DNA from: Pezizomycotina sp. ARF18
Lineage: Eukaryota; Ascomycota
Assembly: GCA_002224055.1 (NCBI GenBank)
Contig: AZLU01000282.1
Coordinates: 1-48,304, forward strand
Direction of reading: 5' to 3'
Length of the DNA stretch: 48,304 bases
Below, in pieces: positions 1-10,634 of the stretch; the stretch's first letter is position 1, and each line of letters starts with the position of its first letter. Under the pieces are notes generated by a model, which was given only the letters and a program-made list of their open reading frames with translations, ran no database searches and was not told the origin of the DNA. Both the position numbers and the translations under genes were made by a program.

Positions 1-611
1 GTCGCTAAAGAAGGGAAGCGTGGCTGGAAACGCTATGGAAACTACCGCAGTTGCAGTTGCAGGCCCTATGCCTTTCAGGGGATTCGTCAGAGCTCGCAGC
101 ATTGATTTCACACGAGCATCATCGTCGGCCTCTTTGGCAGGGTCGCAGGTGACCGTCCTGATGAGAGGAAATTCCTTGAAGAGGCTTCGAGTTGTCGATT
201 CGACAAGATCCTCTGAGTTGGATGCAACCAAACCGGGCAAAGCGGGGCGAAAGACACCGCGTTTTCTTTTTAAAACGTGTTAGTCAAGTCCAGTCCTTCT
301 CGAACATGTTCGGGCGGCACTCACAGCTTCCATTGCATAATCTGCTGCAATTCAGACTTCGTAAGATAAGCATCCTTTTTCCACTCAACGCGGTGCCTTT
401 TTAACAGATCTTTCTGCTACGACAGCTCGAAACCCGTCTTTCCATTCTTCGAGGCCGACCAGCGAATCGTCAGGGAGCGCTTTTGACGATGCAGCGGTTT
501 TGGGCGCGTTGGTGTTGGCTGGTCGCTTTTTGACCTTCGAATTGGCGACGGCTTAAGAGTTGCCGGATATCTTGCCAGCACCTCCAAGAACTTGTCGATA
601 GTAAATACTTT
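1..611 (-). CDS. Conserved fungal protein with helix-hairpin-helix motif (3' part, frameshifted)
   Basis: Reverse-strand reading gives a coherent fungal protein that runs off the left edge of the window. The N-terminal part (611 to about 550) reads TIDKFLEVLARYPATL. A middle part reads SLVGLEEWKDGF, then VEWKKDAYLTKSELQQIMQW, and the part nearest the edge reads KRGVFRPALPGLVASNS and LKGIGPATATAVVS. The last motif is a helix-hairpin-helix-like GIGPATA loop, which in general suggests nucleic-acid contact. I recognise the family as a widespread uncharacterised ascomycete protein (WKL-RG-FRP-L plus GIGPATA). An intron at 266-324 is well supported: GTGAGT donor, GACTAAC branch point, AAAAAG acceptor, frame preserved. 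At least two frame changes (near 545-560 and 400-416) break the reading; one sits by a run of five T on the plus strand. The start codon is uncertain because an upstream intron may end at 612. Function is unknown. Confidence 0.6.
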
Positions 612-953
612 CTGAAAGGTGAGCCGCTGAGAGCATTATTGCGCCTAATCCTTATAAGGTTGATCTGCGATAATTTTTGTGCTGTCTTTTGCAGCAAAAT
701 TGCAGGTAATTTGTGGATGGGGAATGACGAAGGAGGCGCGACTGTTTGGAGCTTGTCGAAAAGGCACATAAATCGTTCCTGGTTCCCGACGGCGAGAACC
801 GAAAAAGCAAAATTATTATTGATTTGAATTCGCCTTTAAACCAGTCATGAACGAAGGAAAGGGCAGAAAAAAAATATTATCGACCTATAACGATGATCAA
901 AATAAGACTAATAAATAAAAAAAATTCTATACTTTAAACCAAACTACGAGAGC

Positions 954-985
<32 letters not shown>

Positions 986-3900
986 GGGGGAACGTATTCG
1001 CCAGCCAACAGTATAACAGAGAAAAAAAGGGTATTAATTGATTTATCCTTTCCTTCTTGATATCGTTCGTTTCGCTTCTCTGCTCTCTTTATAAATACTC
1101 TTTGTTTTTCTGTTTCTAAAGCAATTCTGAGGTAGCTGAGACATCTAACGGTAATGGACGACAGCAATCTACAGGCGTGCTTCCGCGATCATGCGAGGAA
1201 CTCGAATCGCCGACTGGAAACCTCAAAAATTATATTACCGCTTCACGGAAATTTCGAAATGATAGAAATTTAGCCCTCCTATATTTGCATGGTCAGTTCC
1301 CTTTCATAAACAAAATAATACTTGAAGCACATTTTGTATGCTTCCACTAGACGCTCACATATTGATCCCTATACGAATTTTCAGCCCGAGAGCTGGCAAG
1401 ACGACGATATTACTGACGTCTAGACCGCAATTTGGTGCGTACATTGTCTCTTAGCTGATAGGGTATCTAAACATCGAAAGCCATTAACCAAGACCGCTCC
1501 ATGCTGCTCTTATAGCTTTACGGGATACGATTGTTATCTTAGGATAGATATCCGGTATCCCAATCATTTTCGTATTTCCAGTCCTTCTGCCCTCTCCATC
1601 GTTTTGGCTTCCTCAGGGTTCGTCCTGGACCGAGAGCAGCACAAACTATAGTCAACATGCCCGCCCCCGCATGCTTCCTCCAGGAGAAATATCAAGCGGG
1701 ACTAGGATCACATGCAGATATAGAGGAGGTTTCACACGACAATCGTACGATAGTCCCCTATTTCTTCCTAAGACAAAAATTTTGGTGAAGAAGTGGAGAA
1801 AAAAGATTAGTCTAGAAGAATTGGAGATGTGAAAGCGCTCCGTTTTTCGACGATCAAAAAAAAAAATGTCCAAAGAAAATATTCATCCACTAACTAAACA
1901 GGTGAAATCAGCGAAAATAACATCGAGGCACAAGCGTGATAACGTGCTATTTTTTCACCTTTCAATAGTGGTCGGGTTGCGAAAGGTATCTTTCTTGTCG
2001 ATCTCAACTACGAATAACACGCTCTCATGAAGAACGACCGGAACGTCTGGGATCGTCGAACACCCCAAATTGAAAAGAGAAAATAAAATAAAATAAAATA
2101 ATATGTGGACACCCTCCTCTCCACGAGACAAAACGGTAGCGGACGGAGAGAGATCTACGTGTATACTGTTTAATATGCCTCACAGGATTCTGCGATTTGT
2201 CCACCTGGACACTTTTTCAAGCAACATTTGCCTGGCCATTGGGGCGGAACGAAGGCGAAAGCAGGTCATTGCTCGGTGTTTCTACCCTCATAGAAAATGA
2301 GAAACGTTTAGTAACTATGTTACTCCAATCGGTAAGTTGAGCAAACAGAAGCAATCAAAGGCTCACCAAGGTACTACAGCACCCCAGATCTTCGGAGATG
2401 GGGCGATTGCACAAGGTTCCTAATTGCCCTGTATCCAATGCCTTGTATCTGATAGCTCTTTTCCTCCCCAAAGCTTTCTCATTCATTCTCTCGCTTTTCC
2501 TTTTTTTTTCCTTTTTTTTAAAAAAAAAAAAAAAAAATTTGCATGGGCAAAAATAATACTAATTTTATTCTTCCCCTGTTAGAAACAAAAGAAAAAGTAT
2601 AGAAATAAATTAAAATTAGAAAAAACCAGCAAAAAACAAACCTACCACATATTCTTTTTTCTCCAGACCCTCTATTTTCTCTCCCGTCTCATGGCACCTT
2701 TGATGAGATATTTATCCAATAGCTGTCCTCGCCACCATCAGCGTTATCGAAAGTTTGGGGACTAGCTTCCCCGTCCCATCTTGAAGTTTTTTTTTCCCCT
2801 CTCTGCTTCCTTCTGAGACACTTGGAAAGAAATACAGTAGGCCATTTAATATGGTGCTACGAGCGGCATTAGGTATTATATACGGATTATCTTGTGGAAT
2901 CTGTTGTGCTCATATCTGGGATATTTAATTAATGGTGCCGAATAGAACCCTTCTTGGTTATCTGCATGAGATATTATGCATCTTGTGCGACGGACAGCGC
3001 TATTACACGCCCGCGGAAACTGGCAATTCTTTCTTCCTCTTCCTTCCTTCCTTTCTTTCCTTTTTTCCCTTTTTTCTCTCTCAATTGATACATACCTCTT
3101 TCATTTCTTTTCCTTCTCCAGAGACTTTTAAAAGGAGATACCCGGAGGCAGCCGCATACAAACACAGCTCGCACAGGATCTTCGTGTGTTGGAACAAAAA
3201 ATTTGCAGGCAATCTAAGGCCCAACCAGGTATGAATTAATATCAAACAGTACAGCAAAATATATTAAAGGAGGGCAACAAGAAGAGATTATCGAATATTA
3301 AAGGAAATGGCTTACAAAAAGAAACTGATAATAATAATAATAAAAGCTAGTTGAGGCAAGTCACAGAAGGCACACGAAAGGAGACATAAGCACAAGCGGG
3401 GGGATCAAGGCGAACAGCGCGTATTGAGTTTAGATACAAAGTTGCCGCGAACTGATATACTCACTACATTCCTAGTAAAAGCGTCTCAATCCCAGGATTT
3501 TGTGTGTGTAACTTTGAAGAGAGAAAAAGAACTCGGAATATCAACTGGCTTAACGAAAGAGCAAGTTGAAGACGCAGTAAGAGTAAGCCATAAGGTCTAA
3601 GACTTCTAAATCATATAGCTAGTTACCAGAGGAGAAAAAAAAAACAATTCGTATAGTTTAGTTGGTATGCTATATATATTTAGGGTGTTCAGGAGTTCGA
3701 AAACCGTAAAGATCTTTGAGCAGGGTCAAACCAGAAGGAGATCCGGATCTGCGTTTGATAGTTAAGAAATAAGAAAAAAATTTTAACTAAGGAATAATGG
3801 GCAACGCGGTGATGCAGAGGTAATTCACTCTTTAGCGGATCTTCCTATATTATCGTTGTTCACCTTGCAGTTAATCAGAAATAAAAATCTATTATGTATA

Positions 3901-4056
3901 GGGCGGGGAGCGCACTGACCAGTACATAGTGCTGATTGGAAATGTATAGTAGAATTACCTCTCCTCCGCTCCTTAATGCTTATTGTCCGGGCAGAGAGGG
4001 TGCTTCTCACTTGAGTGCTTATCCTATCCAGAACTAATCGTTCGCTATCTTCTCAG
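612..4056. other. Gene-free stretch, low complexity
   Basis: I see no supportable gene here. The region holds pyrimidine-rich and A-rich tracts, including an A run followed by a G run at about 954-990, a T-run/A-run junction near 2502-2537, and short ORFs with low-complexity translations. The right part (about 3240-4056) presumably contains the promoter and first exon(s) of the RRM gene, but I could not place the missing RNP2 motif of its first RRM. Confidence 0.5.
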
Positions 4057-5529
4057 ATCCCTTGAAAGTAAGATGGCAAGATCTCAAAGACCTTGTCCGG
4101 ACGATTACACCGCCGTGGAAAGGTCCGAAATATACTTGTCCGAAGACGGCCGATCGCGTGGATTCGGCTACGTGAGAATTAGGGGCAAAGAGGAGGCCGT
4201 AAAAGTCATCGGTAACGTGCATAGTGCCTTGAAAAGAATTGGACGACCTAGTTTGATCTTTACTATTTAACTAACGTTTTCTTTGTTTTCTCTTCTTCTC
4301 TGTTCTTATTTGCCATTTGTGACTAGATCGACTTGATGGCTATGTTTGGGAAGGCCGCGCTTTGATGGTGAAGCTAGGGAATGAATACTCAGTATGTCCA
4401 CAGCAACCGTAACGACTTCTGGGCAGCCTGAGAGCCGATCCCATCTTCTACTACCGCTATGCCAGCAGCACCGCCGACAGAAGCCAGCGATATTCCATTT
4501 TTACCATCGCAATATCACGAGGCGAACCTAATGCAGCAGCTTGGGAATCACGACGCCGCGCCGAGCCAAGTAGCGGCCATGTATCAGAGCATTTGCATGC
4601 AGGCATATTTACATTACAGCGCTATCTCGTACGGCCTTTCTTCCCAGCTAGAGTATGCTAGAGGACAAGAGGAATTAGCGCGAGCCAAGAATCAGTGGTC
4701 GATGGTGACCCGAATCCAGCAATCGGTAGCTTTGAGGATCGAGGAGCAGCAGGAGGCGCAAAGACAAGCTCTCACGGCCCAAAGACTCGCCAGCCACTAC
4801 CTCGAATCGTACAATCCCTACTTTTCATCGAAGCCAGCAGCAGCAGCAGCAGCAGCAGCGCCATCCGCAACTTGGTCAACAAGCGGGCAACATCTCAGTA
4901 TACCAACTCCAGCATTTCCTCTTCTCCCGCTACCTAAGAGCTTCTCTAGCAGGAATGGCGTCAGCTTCGCTCCGACAAGTTTTCCAGTTGCGCCTGTAAC
5001 AGCTATGGCACCCACGGGTAGCCATGATCCGATAATGATGGCAGTTAGCCCTAGCTACGCGACCATTGCTCCTGCGGCCATGTATGTCACGCCCAAGGGG
5101 GTTTGCCTGTTAATCTCAGCGGTGGCGCGGTCCAGACGGAGAGCCGTGGCGTATTCATAGGGAACCTATCTTACGACTGCAATTGAAAGACTTGCGCGAT
5201 TATATGATGAGGGCTGGTAAAGTCACTCGCTGCGATGTTCCCCAAGGAGCTAACGGCAAAGGCAAGGGCTACGCGACCGTACTCTTCGAGAAGTCCGAGG
5301 AGGCTAACAACGCGTGTCGGTTATTCGACGGCGAATGGTTTCAAGGGCGTGTCCTCGAGTGAGGCTGGATCGTTATGGGAACATTAAGAAAGGCGAGGCT
5401 CATAGCCGTGAAGCAGATGGGAGCAACCATACCATACGCAGCCACAGGCCATCTCAAGCTTCTTCATCAGGCGGACCAGTCATCGTCGATAGCAGTGTAG
5501 TGGTAGAGGCTCCCGAGACTCAGCAGTGA
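4057..5529 (+). CDS. Two-RRM RNA-binding protein, Gbp2/Hrb1-like (frameshifted)
   Basis: Two RNA recognition motifs flank a low-complexity linker. RRM1 is seen as VRWQDLKDLV, then SEIYLSEDGRSRGFGYVRI (RNP1 = RGFGYVRI), an intron at 4212-4326 (GTAACG donor, GACTAG acceptor, frame kept), then DRLDGYVWEGRALMVKLG. The linker (about 4390-5140) is rich in Gln, Ala, Ser and Pro and carries an alanine run. RRM2 starts with RNP2 VFIGNLSYD, continues LKDLRDYMMRAGKVTRCDV, then RNP1 GKGYATVLF and RVLE / VRLDRYG. WQDLKD-type RRMs resemble the yeast Gbp2/Hrb1 mRNA-export adaptors; that assignment is by pattern only. Frame breaks occur near 4105, 4400-4450, 5095-5100 (within AAGGGGG), about 5175 and about 5358 (GAGTGAGG where GAGGTGAGG would restore the frame). 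The exon before the CAG at 4056, with RNP2 of RRM1 and the start codon, was not found. The stop is the TGA at 5527. Confidence 0.7.
4829..4860 (+). repeat. (GCA)n trinucleotide repeat coding for alanine
   Basis: About nine CAG/GCA units lie inside the linker of the RRM protein and encode a run of alanines in the open frame. Such in-frame triplet repeats vary in length without breaking the gene. Confidence 0.8.
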
Positions 5530-6520
5530 ACAAGCCAACCACTGCAATTGACGAAACATGAAGTTGGAAACCCTACGACAGTCACACAAGTTGGCAAATA
5601 TCAACAAACTTCTAGTGTAAATATAAAATGTCTAGCCCCAATATCACAAGGATGGTACCAAAGTTTTTATTTCCCAATACACTCTTGTACGTCGCGTTAC
5701 AGGCGTTCAGCGACTTTTTTTTTTTTTTTTTCCTACTGCTGCATTTCCTCCCGGGCATAGAAAAGCGGTGTCAAGCGTCATTCGTTCATTTATTGAGTTA
5801 CTTACGTACATTTTCTTTTCTTTCCTTTTCTGCATTCAGCATTATTATTATTATTTCAAGGCCCAAATACCTCCCTAGATCTTATTTGTATTCTTTCCAA
5901 ACGCTGGTTTGTCTTACTTAAAGATTCCTCTGTTAGTCAATATATAAAAGAGTATATGGAAAAGTGGTCGTCTAAAAGCAGTCAAAAGATACTTGTAATA
6001 AAACATAAATATATTAGAAAAGGGCTAACATGGCACATCACTGGCGTACGGCGGGCTTTCATTCTCAAAACACCTTTGGAAGATTTTAGACTGCCTTTTC
6101 ACCCTCCTAGCTTCCTTTCGTTTTTCTTCTCTTTTTGTTTTTTTCGAGTTGTTAGCTTTTATAACAAAAGTAGAAAAACGAAAAAAAAAAAAAAAAAAAA
6201 AAAAAAGATTTACTTTAAAAATAACCGAGCCTTACTGTTACTAGTCTAGAGAAATTCCGAGAAGGCCTCAATATGTAACACATACCGCGGGGAGTAGCGG
6301 GTACCATTACTAAACCCGCCCATAAGTACTTCTTACTACCCATATACCGTCACTTAATATAGATCTATAAAGTATCCAATATATATAACGAGCTGCTCAT
6401 ATTTAATTAAGTAGCCTATATTAATGTGTACGATATCCCCCTCTTATAGTGAATGGTATATAGATGTAATAAGCGACACGAGATCATAAACTCGTAACAG
6501 TAAGGGAGTGAAGTTATTGC

Positions 6521-6543
6521 TTAAGTAGCGAATAGCTACTTAA
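6521..6543. repeat. Perfect hairpin, 9-bp arms
   Basis: TTAAGTAGC, a 5-base loop, then GCTACTTAA form a perfect inverted repeat in AT-rich intergenic DNA. Its function is unknown; it may be a remnant of a transposon end. Confidence 0.6.
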
Positions 6544-7021
6544 TTACAGTATTTCACCCCTCATTTAATTGAGTATTTCTTACGAAAGGGTTCACGGCAT
6601 GAAGCAGAAGCCGCAAGGCGCTCTATTTTACCGGGCGGCACTCCTTTCTTCAAGCCCCCACTTTCTTTCCATTGCAGCAACAAGCAGCAAAGGCAACTTT
6701 TTTTTTTTTTTTTGGAATTAAAGTAGCTGCTGTTCCTGGTAGTGATTGATGGTGATCCGTTGATTTTTGAGAAGAATCCACTTTCCGAGCTTCAGTATCA
6801 CTCCCGAGAGCTCTGATTCGGTTGAATGCCACGGCTAAAGACTTCCGGCCTCGAAGAGATTTGTATGCAGCAAGGATTGAATTTCGAACTATCGTATTCT
6901 TGGATGACGAAAAAAAAGAGAGAATAACCAAGAGAACGAACGAACGAGAGAGATTTTCAAAAGAAATATCTCAAGTAGGACAAGTCTGTTAGAAAAAAAA
7001 AAAAGAAAAAAAAAAAAAAAG

Positions 7022-7103
<82 letters not shown>

Positions 7104-7105
7104 AT
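7022..7105. repeat. Compound tetranucleotide microsatellite (CAAT)n(AAAT)n
   Basis: About seven CAAT units run directly into about fourteen AAAT units, preceded by an interrupted A run. This is an intergenic simple repeat and likely variable in length. Confidence 0.9.
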
Positions 7106-7714
7106 ATGAAAGAAATATACATATATTCTATTAAAAGAGAAATACAAGGCATATTCTTCTACGACTTTTCATCGATTGAGAAAGTATTATCGCAACCACC
7201 GGGAACTCCTAGTCCGAGCAGGTGTTGTCGGACCCTTCGGACCCTTGAACCCTTACTTAACGAAGCCCTTTTTCTTTGAAGAATTAAAAAAAAAAAAAAA
7301 AAAAGAAAAAAGAAAACCCTCCGTCCTTCACTGTTCGCGCTTGCTCGTCGATGAGCTTCATAATTCCGAGCATACAAGAAGGATAAGCTCCAGAGTCAAA
7401 AGAAGACAATTTCCCATGGTTTTATGATATGAGTCCTTAGGTCTAAGCCAATCTTTGCAGCTAAAACGTCTTGTGAGACTCAGTTATCGGCAACGTTGGC
7501 ATACTTTAAAAAAAAACCAAATCGTCAAAGATGCACCACCATTTCGCCTTCACCCTGTGCCCTGGTCGCCTTTGTGAAGAAAACAACCCTACTATCCCTT
7601 CTACTTCTCTTCCCCGTGGAAGTTAAGAGAACCTAAAGGAAAAGCAAATCGTGATCTACACGAAAAAAAGAGGTTAACCCCTCCTCTCCAAGTTGATCGT
7701 TGATATCGGGAGGG

Positions 7715-7784
7715 CACGCGGTGGCCAAAAAAGTTGCGCACTTTTGAAAATCCCAGCTTGGCGCCCACCATACCACACAAAAAA
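7715..7784 (+). repeat. Left terminal inverted repeat of Tc1/mariner relic
   Basis: It begins CACGCGGTGGCC and ends CCACCATACCACACAAAA. It matches the reverse complement of 9052-9120 with only about three differences, including single-base length changes in the A run and the CCC run. Confidence 0.9.
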
Positions 7785-7803
7785 TACATCTGCCATTAAC
7801 ACC

Positions 7804-8990
7804 ATGGCACGCAGAACGCGTTCAACAGCCCGGCGAACCAGCCGCCGCTCTGGCCGGCGTACACGCCCTTTGACTCCGCCAAACATCAAGGCCCCCCTTA
7901 GAACTGGCACCGGCGTACGCTTATAAATCTACCCCACAAAAAACCGCGTTCCTAATAGAATATATCGTCGCGTCGTAATACGATCTACCTATACGCGACC
8001 GTAATACTAGCCGATTAGTTACCGTTACTAGTTTATATTAAAATATAAGCTGGCGTAGCGTACTAGCATTTATATAATAAAAAATAATTACGTACGACGT
8101 CTTACTAATAACCTGACACGTTTAGACTAACGTGGCAGGCTACGTAAGCTGTCGAAGGCCTAGCTTAATATGATAGAAGAACTACTTATAGACGAAGGCT
8201 ATAAAGCACGTCGTCTAATATAAGACGGGCTAGTACTTAAGGCCTATATTAAAGGCGTATTAATACGTATAGTACGGAGGCGTATAGCCGAAAGGCACTA
8301 GCGGCGCTATATAGCCTACCGGAAGTAGTAGAAGCCCGACGATATATAGTATAAGCGGCTAGTTCTAGCCTACTAGTAGCTAGTACGCCTACCTACGCTA
8401 GAGTACTAAAACGGGTCCGTTTTAATAATAAATCTTACTTTAGCTATACGCTAGAGGGTAAGGTACGCGTGTTACGGAGGCCTGGCGAGCGCTACTGTAG
8501 TAATTATATATAAGACGTTAAAGTATGTAACGATAAGAATGATTTAACGTCTAAATTTTACGTATAGGCCGCGGTAGGTTAGAATTTTAAGTTAGATCTT
8601 ATATATTATAATATACTGACTAATAAAAATAGTAAAATAACGTTAAAATACTACCGCGATTAAATATTAGAGCTAGTAGTTGGTAAATGGCTACGCGACG
8701 GTTAGGATTTTATATTAAAAGAGGATAATAATAGTACGTACGGTAGTATAAGCGTAAATAATATAGTTATATAGTAGAAGCGGGATAATAGGCTATAGTA
8801 TATGTTTAATACGCCGTATAGCCCGGATTTGTTACCTATTAAGAATGTATGGTAAAAACCTAAGTTAGAGGTACGTAAGCGGGGTATTTTAACCTTAAAT
8901 TATTAAAATTAGCTATTAATAAAGGTTGGGCCGGCTTATAGTAGAAATCTATTAATAAATAGGTCCTAAGTATGCCTAAGCGCCTGTAAG
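7804..8990 (+). pseudogene. Tc1/mariner transposase relic with many RIP stops
   Basis: The frame opens with a basic Ser/Arg-rich start (MARRTRSTARRTSRRS, 7804 onward) and soon fills with TAG and TAA codons. Reading through the stops shows a helix-turn-helix-like section near 8150-8350 and a catalytic-domain section near 8560-8870. The clearest match is PYSPDLLPIKNVW at about 8813-8851, the degenerate form of the PYSPDLNPIENVW signature of Tc1 (DDE_3) transposases. Most stops sit where CAG (Gln) or TGG (Trp) is expected, which is what C-to-T changes in CpA on either strand produce. The element cannot encode an active protein. Confidence 0.8.
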
Positions 8991-9051
8991 AGGTTATTGA
9001 TCGTAATAGTATAATAATAGGGTTTTGATGTATATAATTTTATATATATAA

Positions 9052-9120
9052 TTTTTGTGTGGTATGGTGGGCGCCAAGCTGGATTTTCAAAAGTGCGTAA
9101 CTTTTTTTGGCCACCGCGTG
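9052..9120 (-). repeat. Right terminal inverted repeat of Tc1/mariner relic
   Basis: This is the inverted copy of 7715-7784, reading TTTTTGTGTGGTATGGTGGG inward to outward and ending GGCCACCGCGTG. Confidence 0.9.
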
Positions 9121-10634
9121 GAGGGGACTTTCAGTACAAACCCCACCTTGCTGAGTGCGTGCTGTGAGGGTGGCGGATCTCAGAATGGCACGTGATTGTT
9201 CACCTCCGGGTCGAAAAAACGCCACACCCGGTACGCCGCCCAACCTTCACGATACTCGAGATACAATGGATAAATTTAAGTGCTATAATTAGAATATATA
9301 TATTTATATATTTGCTTTTTAACCTAGTCTCTCTTAACAAATCATAAATGAAATACTATATTTTAAAGCGGTAATGCATGCCTTAGAATGAGATATTTCT
9401 AAAGTAAAGGCCAAAGGATTTGAAAGATTAGTAGTTGAAGTAAGCATGGAGCTCTCTAATAGTCTCCCTTTAATTTTCCCCCGTCGCAAGGTGGGTCAGT
9501 TATAGGGTGCTTTTATCTCTCTGGACGGCAGTCAGAGTATAACGTTCCATCTTCGAAGCGTCGAGGCTTCTTTTCCAATTTGTAATCCGCAGACAGCGAA
9601 CGGCTCCAGAACTAACTATATTATCGAGCTAGGTGATTGGTTTTCTAGCTTCGATATTAAGAAAAGAACACTGCGTTTCGCCAAATGGTTCCAAGTTCGA
9701 AATCAGTCGCTGTGTCTAAATACCATCAATGAATCATTTTCTTTCTTTCACCCCGTTGATTTGAACTGGCCAGAGAGTAAATCTAGAACCGCAGAGACCG
9801 CAAGTTAAACACTGCTATGTTGCGTTAGCCAGTTTGATCCATTTAGCATAGTAGTATTTTATAAAACCGGTGGTTAATCCTTGAGGCACACTTCGATACA
9901 ACTTCCAGCGTGTAACTCTTATGCCTATATGCTAGCCGACGCTGCACGTTTTATACTACTGATTTCTGAGTGTTATTGAGCGCACCGAAGCACTATACTG
10001 TTTACTATCCTAAAAGGCCCCTCGACGTAGTTTTTGAATATTCACAGTATAGGCTGCAGGAAGGAGAGTCATGGTATTTCATTAAAGCCAAAGTGAATAA
10101 TTAATTCCTTCTTCTCCTAATTCACAAAAAAATCAGTTAAAAAGAGACTTCGAGAGGGCGGCACCAATACGAGGAAATACTACATATTTAATATTTTGAA
10201 ATGAGTTTTAAACCATAGGAAATAAAGAGACAAAATTGCAAAAAAAAGAACATCGGTTTTGGAGCGGAGCAAAGAGTGTTGAAGCGTGATTGATAGACTT
10301 ATTATTTGCAGTACTTATTATACAAAGGTGGCCATGGAAGAGTCATCATTGTCGAAAAAAAAGAACAAAGAGGAAATACTAGTAGGTAAGGGACCGATAC
10401 AAGAAGAAACCGCATTACAAAGAGACTACCAAATATCAAGTATCCAAACGCCGCGGTACGGAAAATAAATCGAAAAAAAAGAAAAAAAAAAAAAAAAAAG
10501 AAAGCCCTCCCTATTCAGAGGTGTAAGAAAAACTCCTCCCCAAAAATCGCTCCCAGTTTACTCCTAAAACACATTCGCTTTTTTCTTCTTTTTAGGATAT
10601 TTTTTTTTCTTTCTTCCAAAGCCTACTGTTTTCA
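9121..10634. other. Gene-free stretch
   Basis: No coding signal stands out on either strand. Base composition is mixed, with an A-rich run at about 10474-10500 just downstream of the zinc-finger gene. It probably holds the 3' flank of that gene. Confidence 0.5.

Larger units (their letters stand above)
5530..7714. other. Gene-free stretch with simple repeats
   Basis: No gene could be supported. The stretch contains T and A runs (for example A26 at 6181-6206), an AT-rich section at about 6270-6600 with a hairpin at 6521-6543, and the tetranucleotide microsatellite at 7022-7105. A 93-codon reverse frame at 6650-6931 has a partly protein-like middle but no recognisable domain, and I do not call it. 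Confidence 0.5.
7715..9120. mobile_element. Tc1/mariner-type DNA transposon relic, RIP-degraded
   Basis: A 1.4-kb element is bounded by near-identical inverted ends (7715-7784 and 9052-9120). Inside is a plus-strand transposase relic with a DDE_3 signature. Size, end structure and protein motif fit the Tc1/mariner superfamily. The interior has almost no CpA or TpG and is full of TpA, as expected from RIP acting on both strands, while the ends are unmutated. No TA target duplication is visible directly at the outer edges (left flank GGGAGGG, right flank GAGGGG), so the exact termini are uncertain by a few bases. Confidence 0.85.

Noticed and set aside
2932-3234. 100-codon open frame
   Set aside because: Half of it is a Phe/Ser/Leu run from a CT-rich tract; low complexity, not a gene.
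6650-6931. 93-codon reverse open frame with AAYKSLRGRKSLAVAFNRI
   Set aside because: The middle looks protein-like, but it starts and ends in homopolymer-derived Lys/Ser/Phe sequence and has no recognisable domain or introns.
7022-7105. Possible CRISPR-like array
   Set aside because: It is a 4-bp microsatellite with no spacers; no CRISPR structure exists anywhere in the window.
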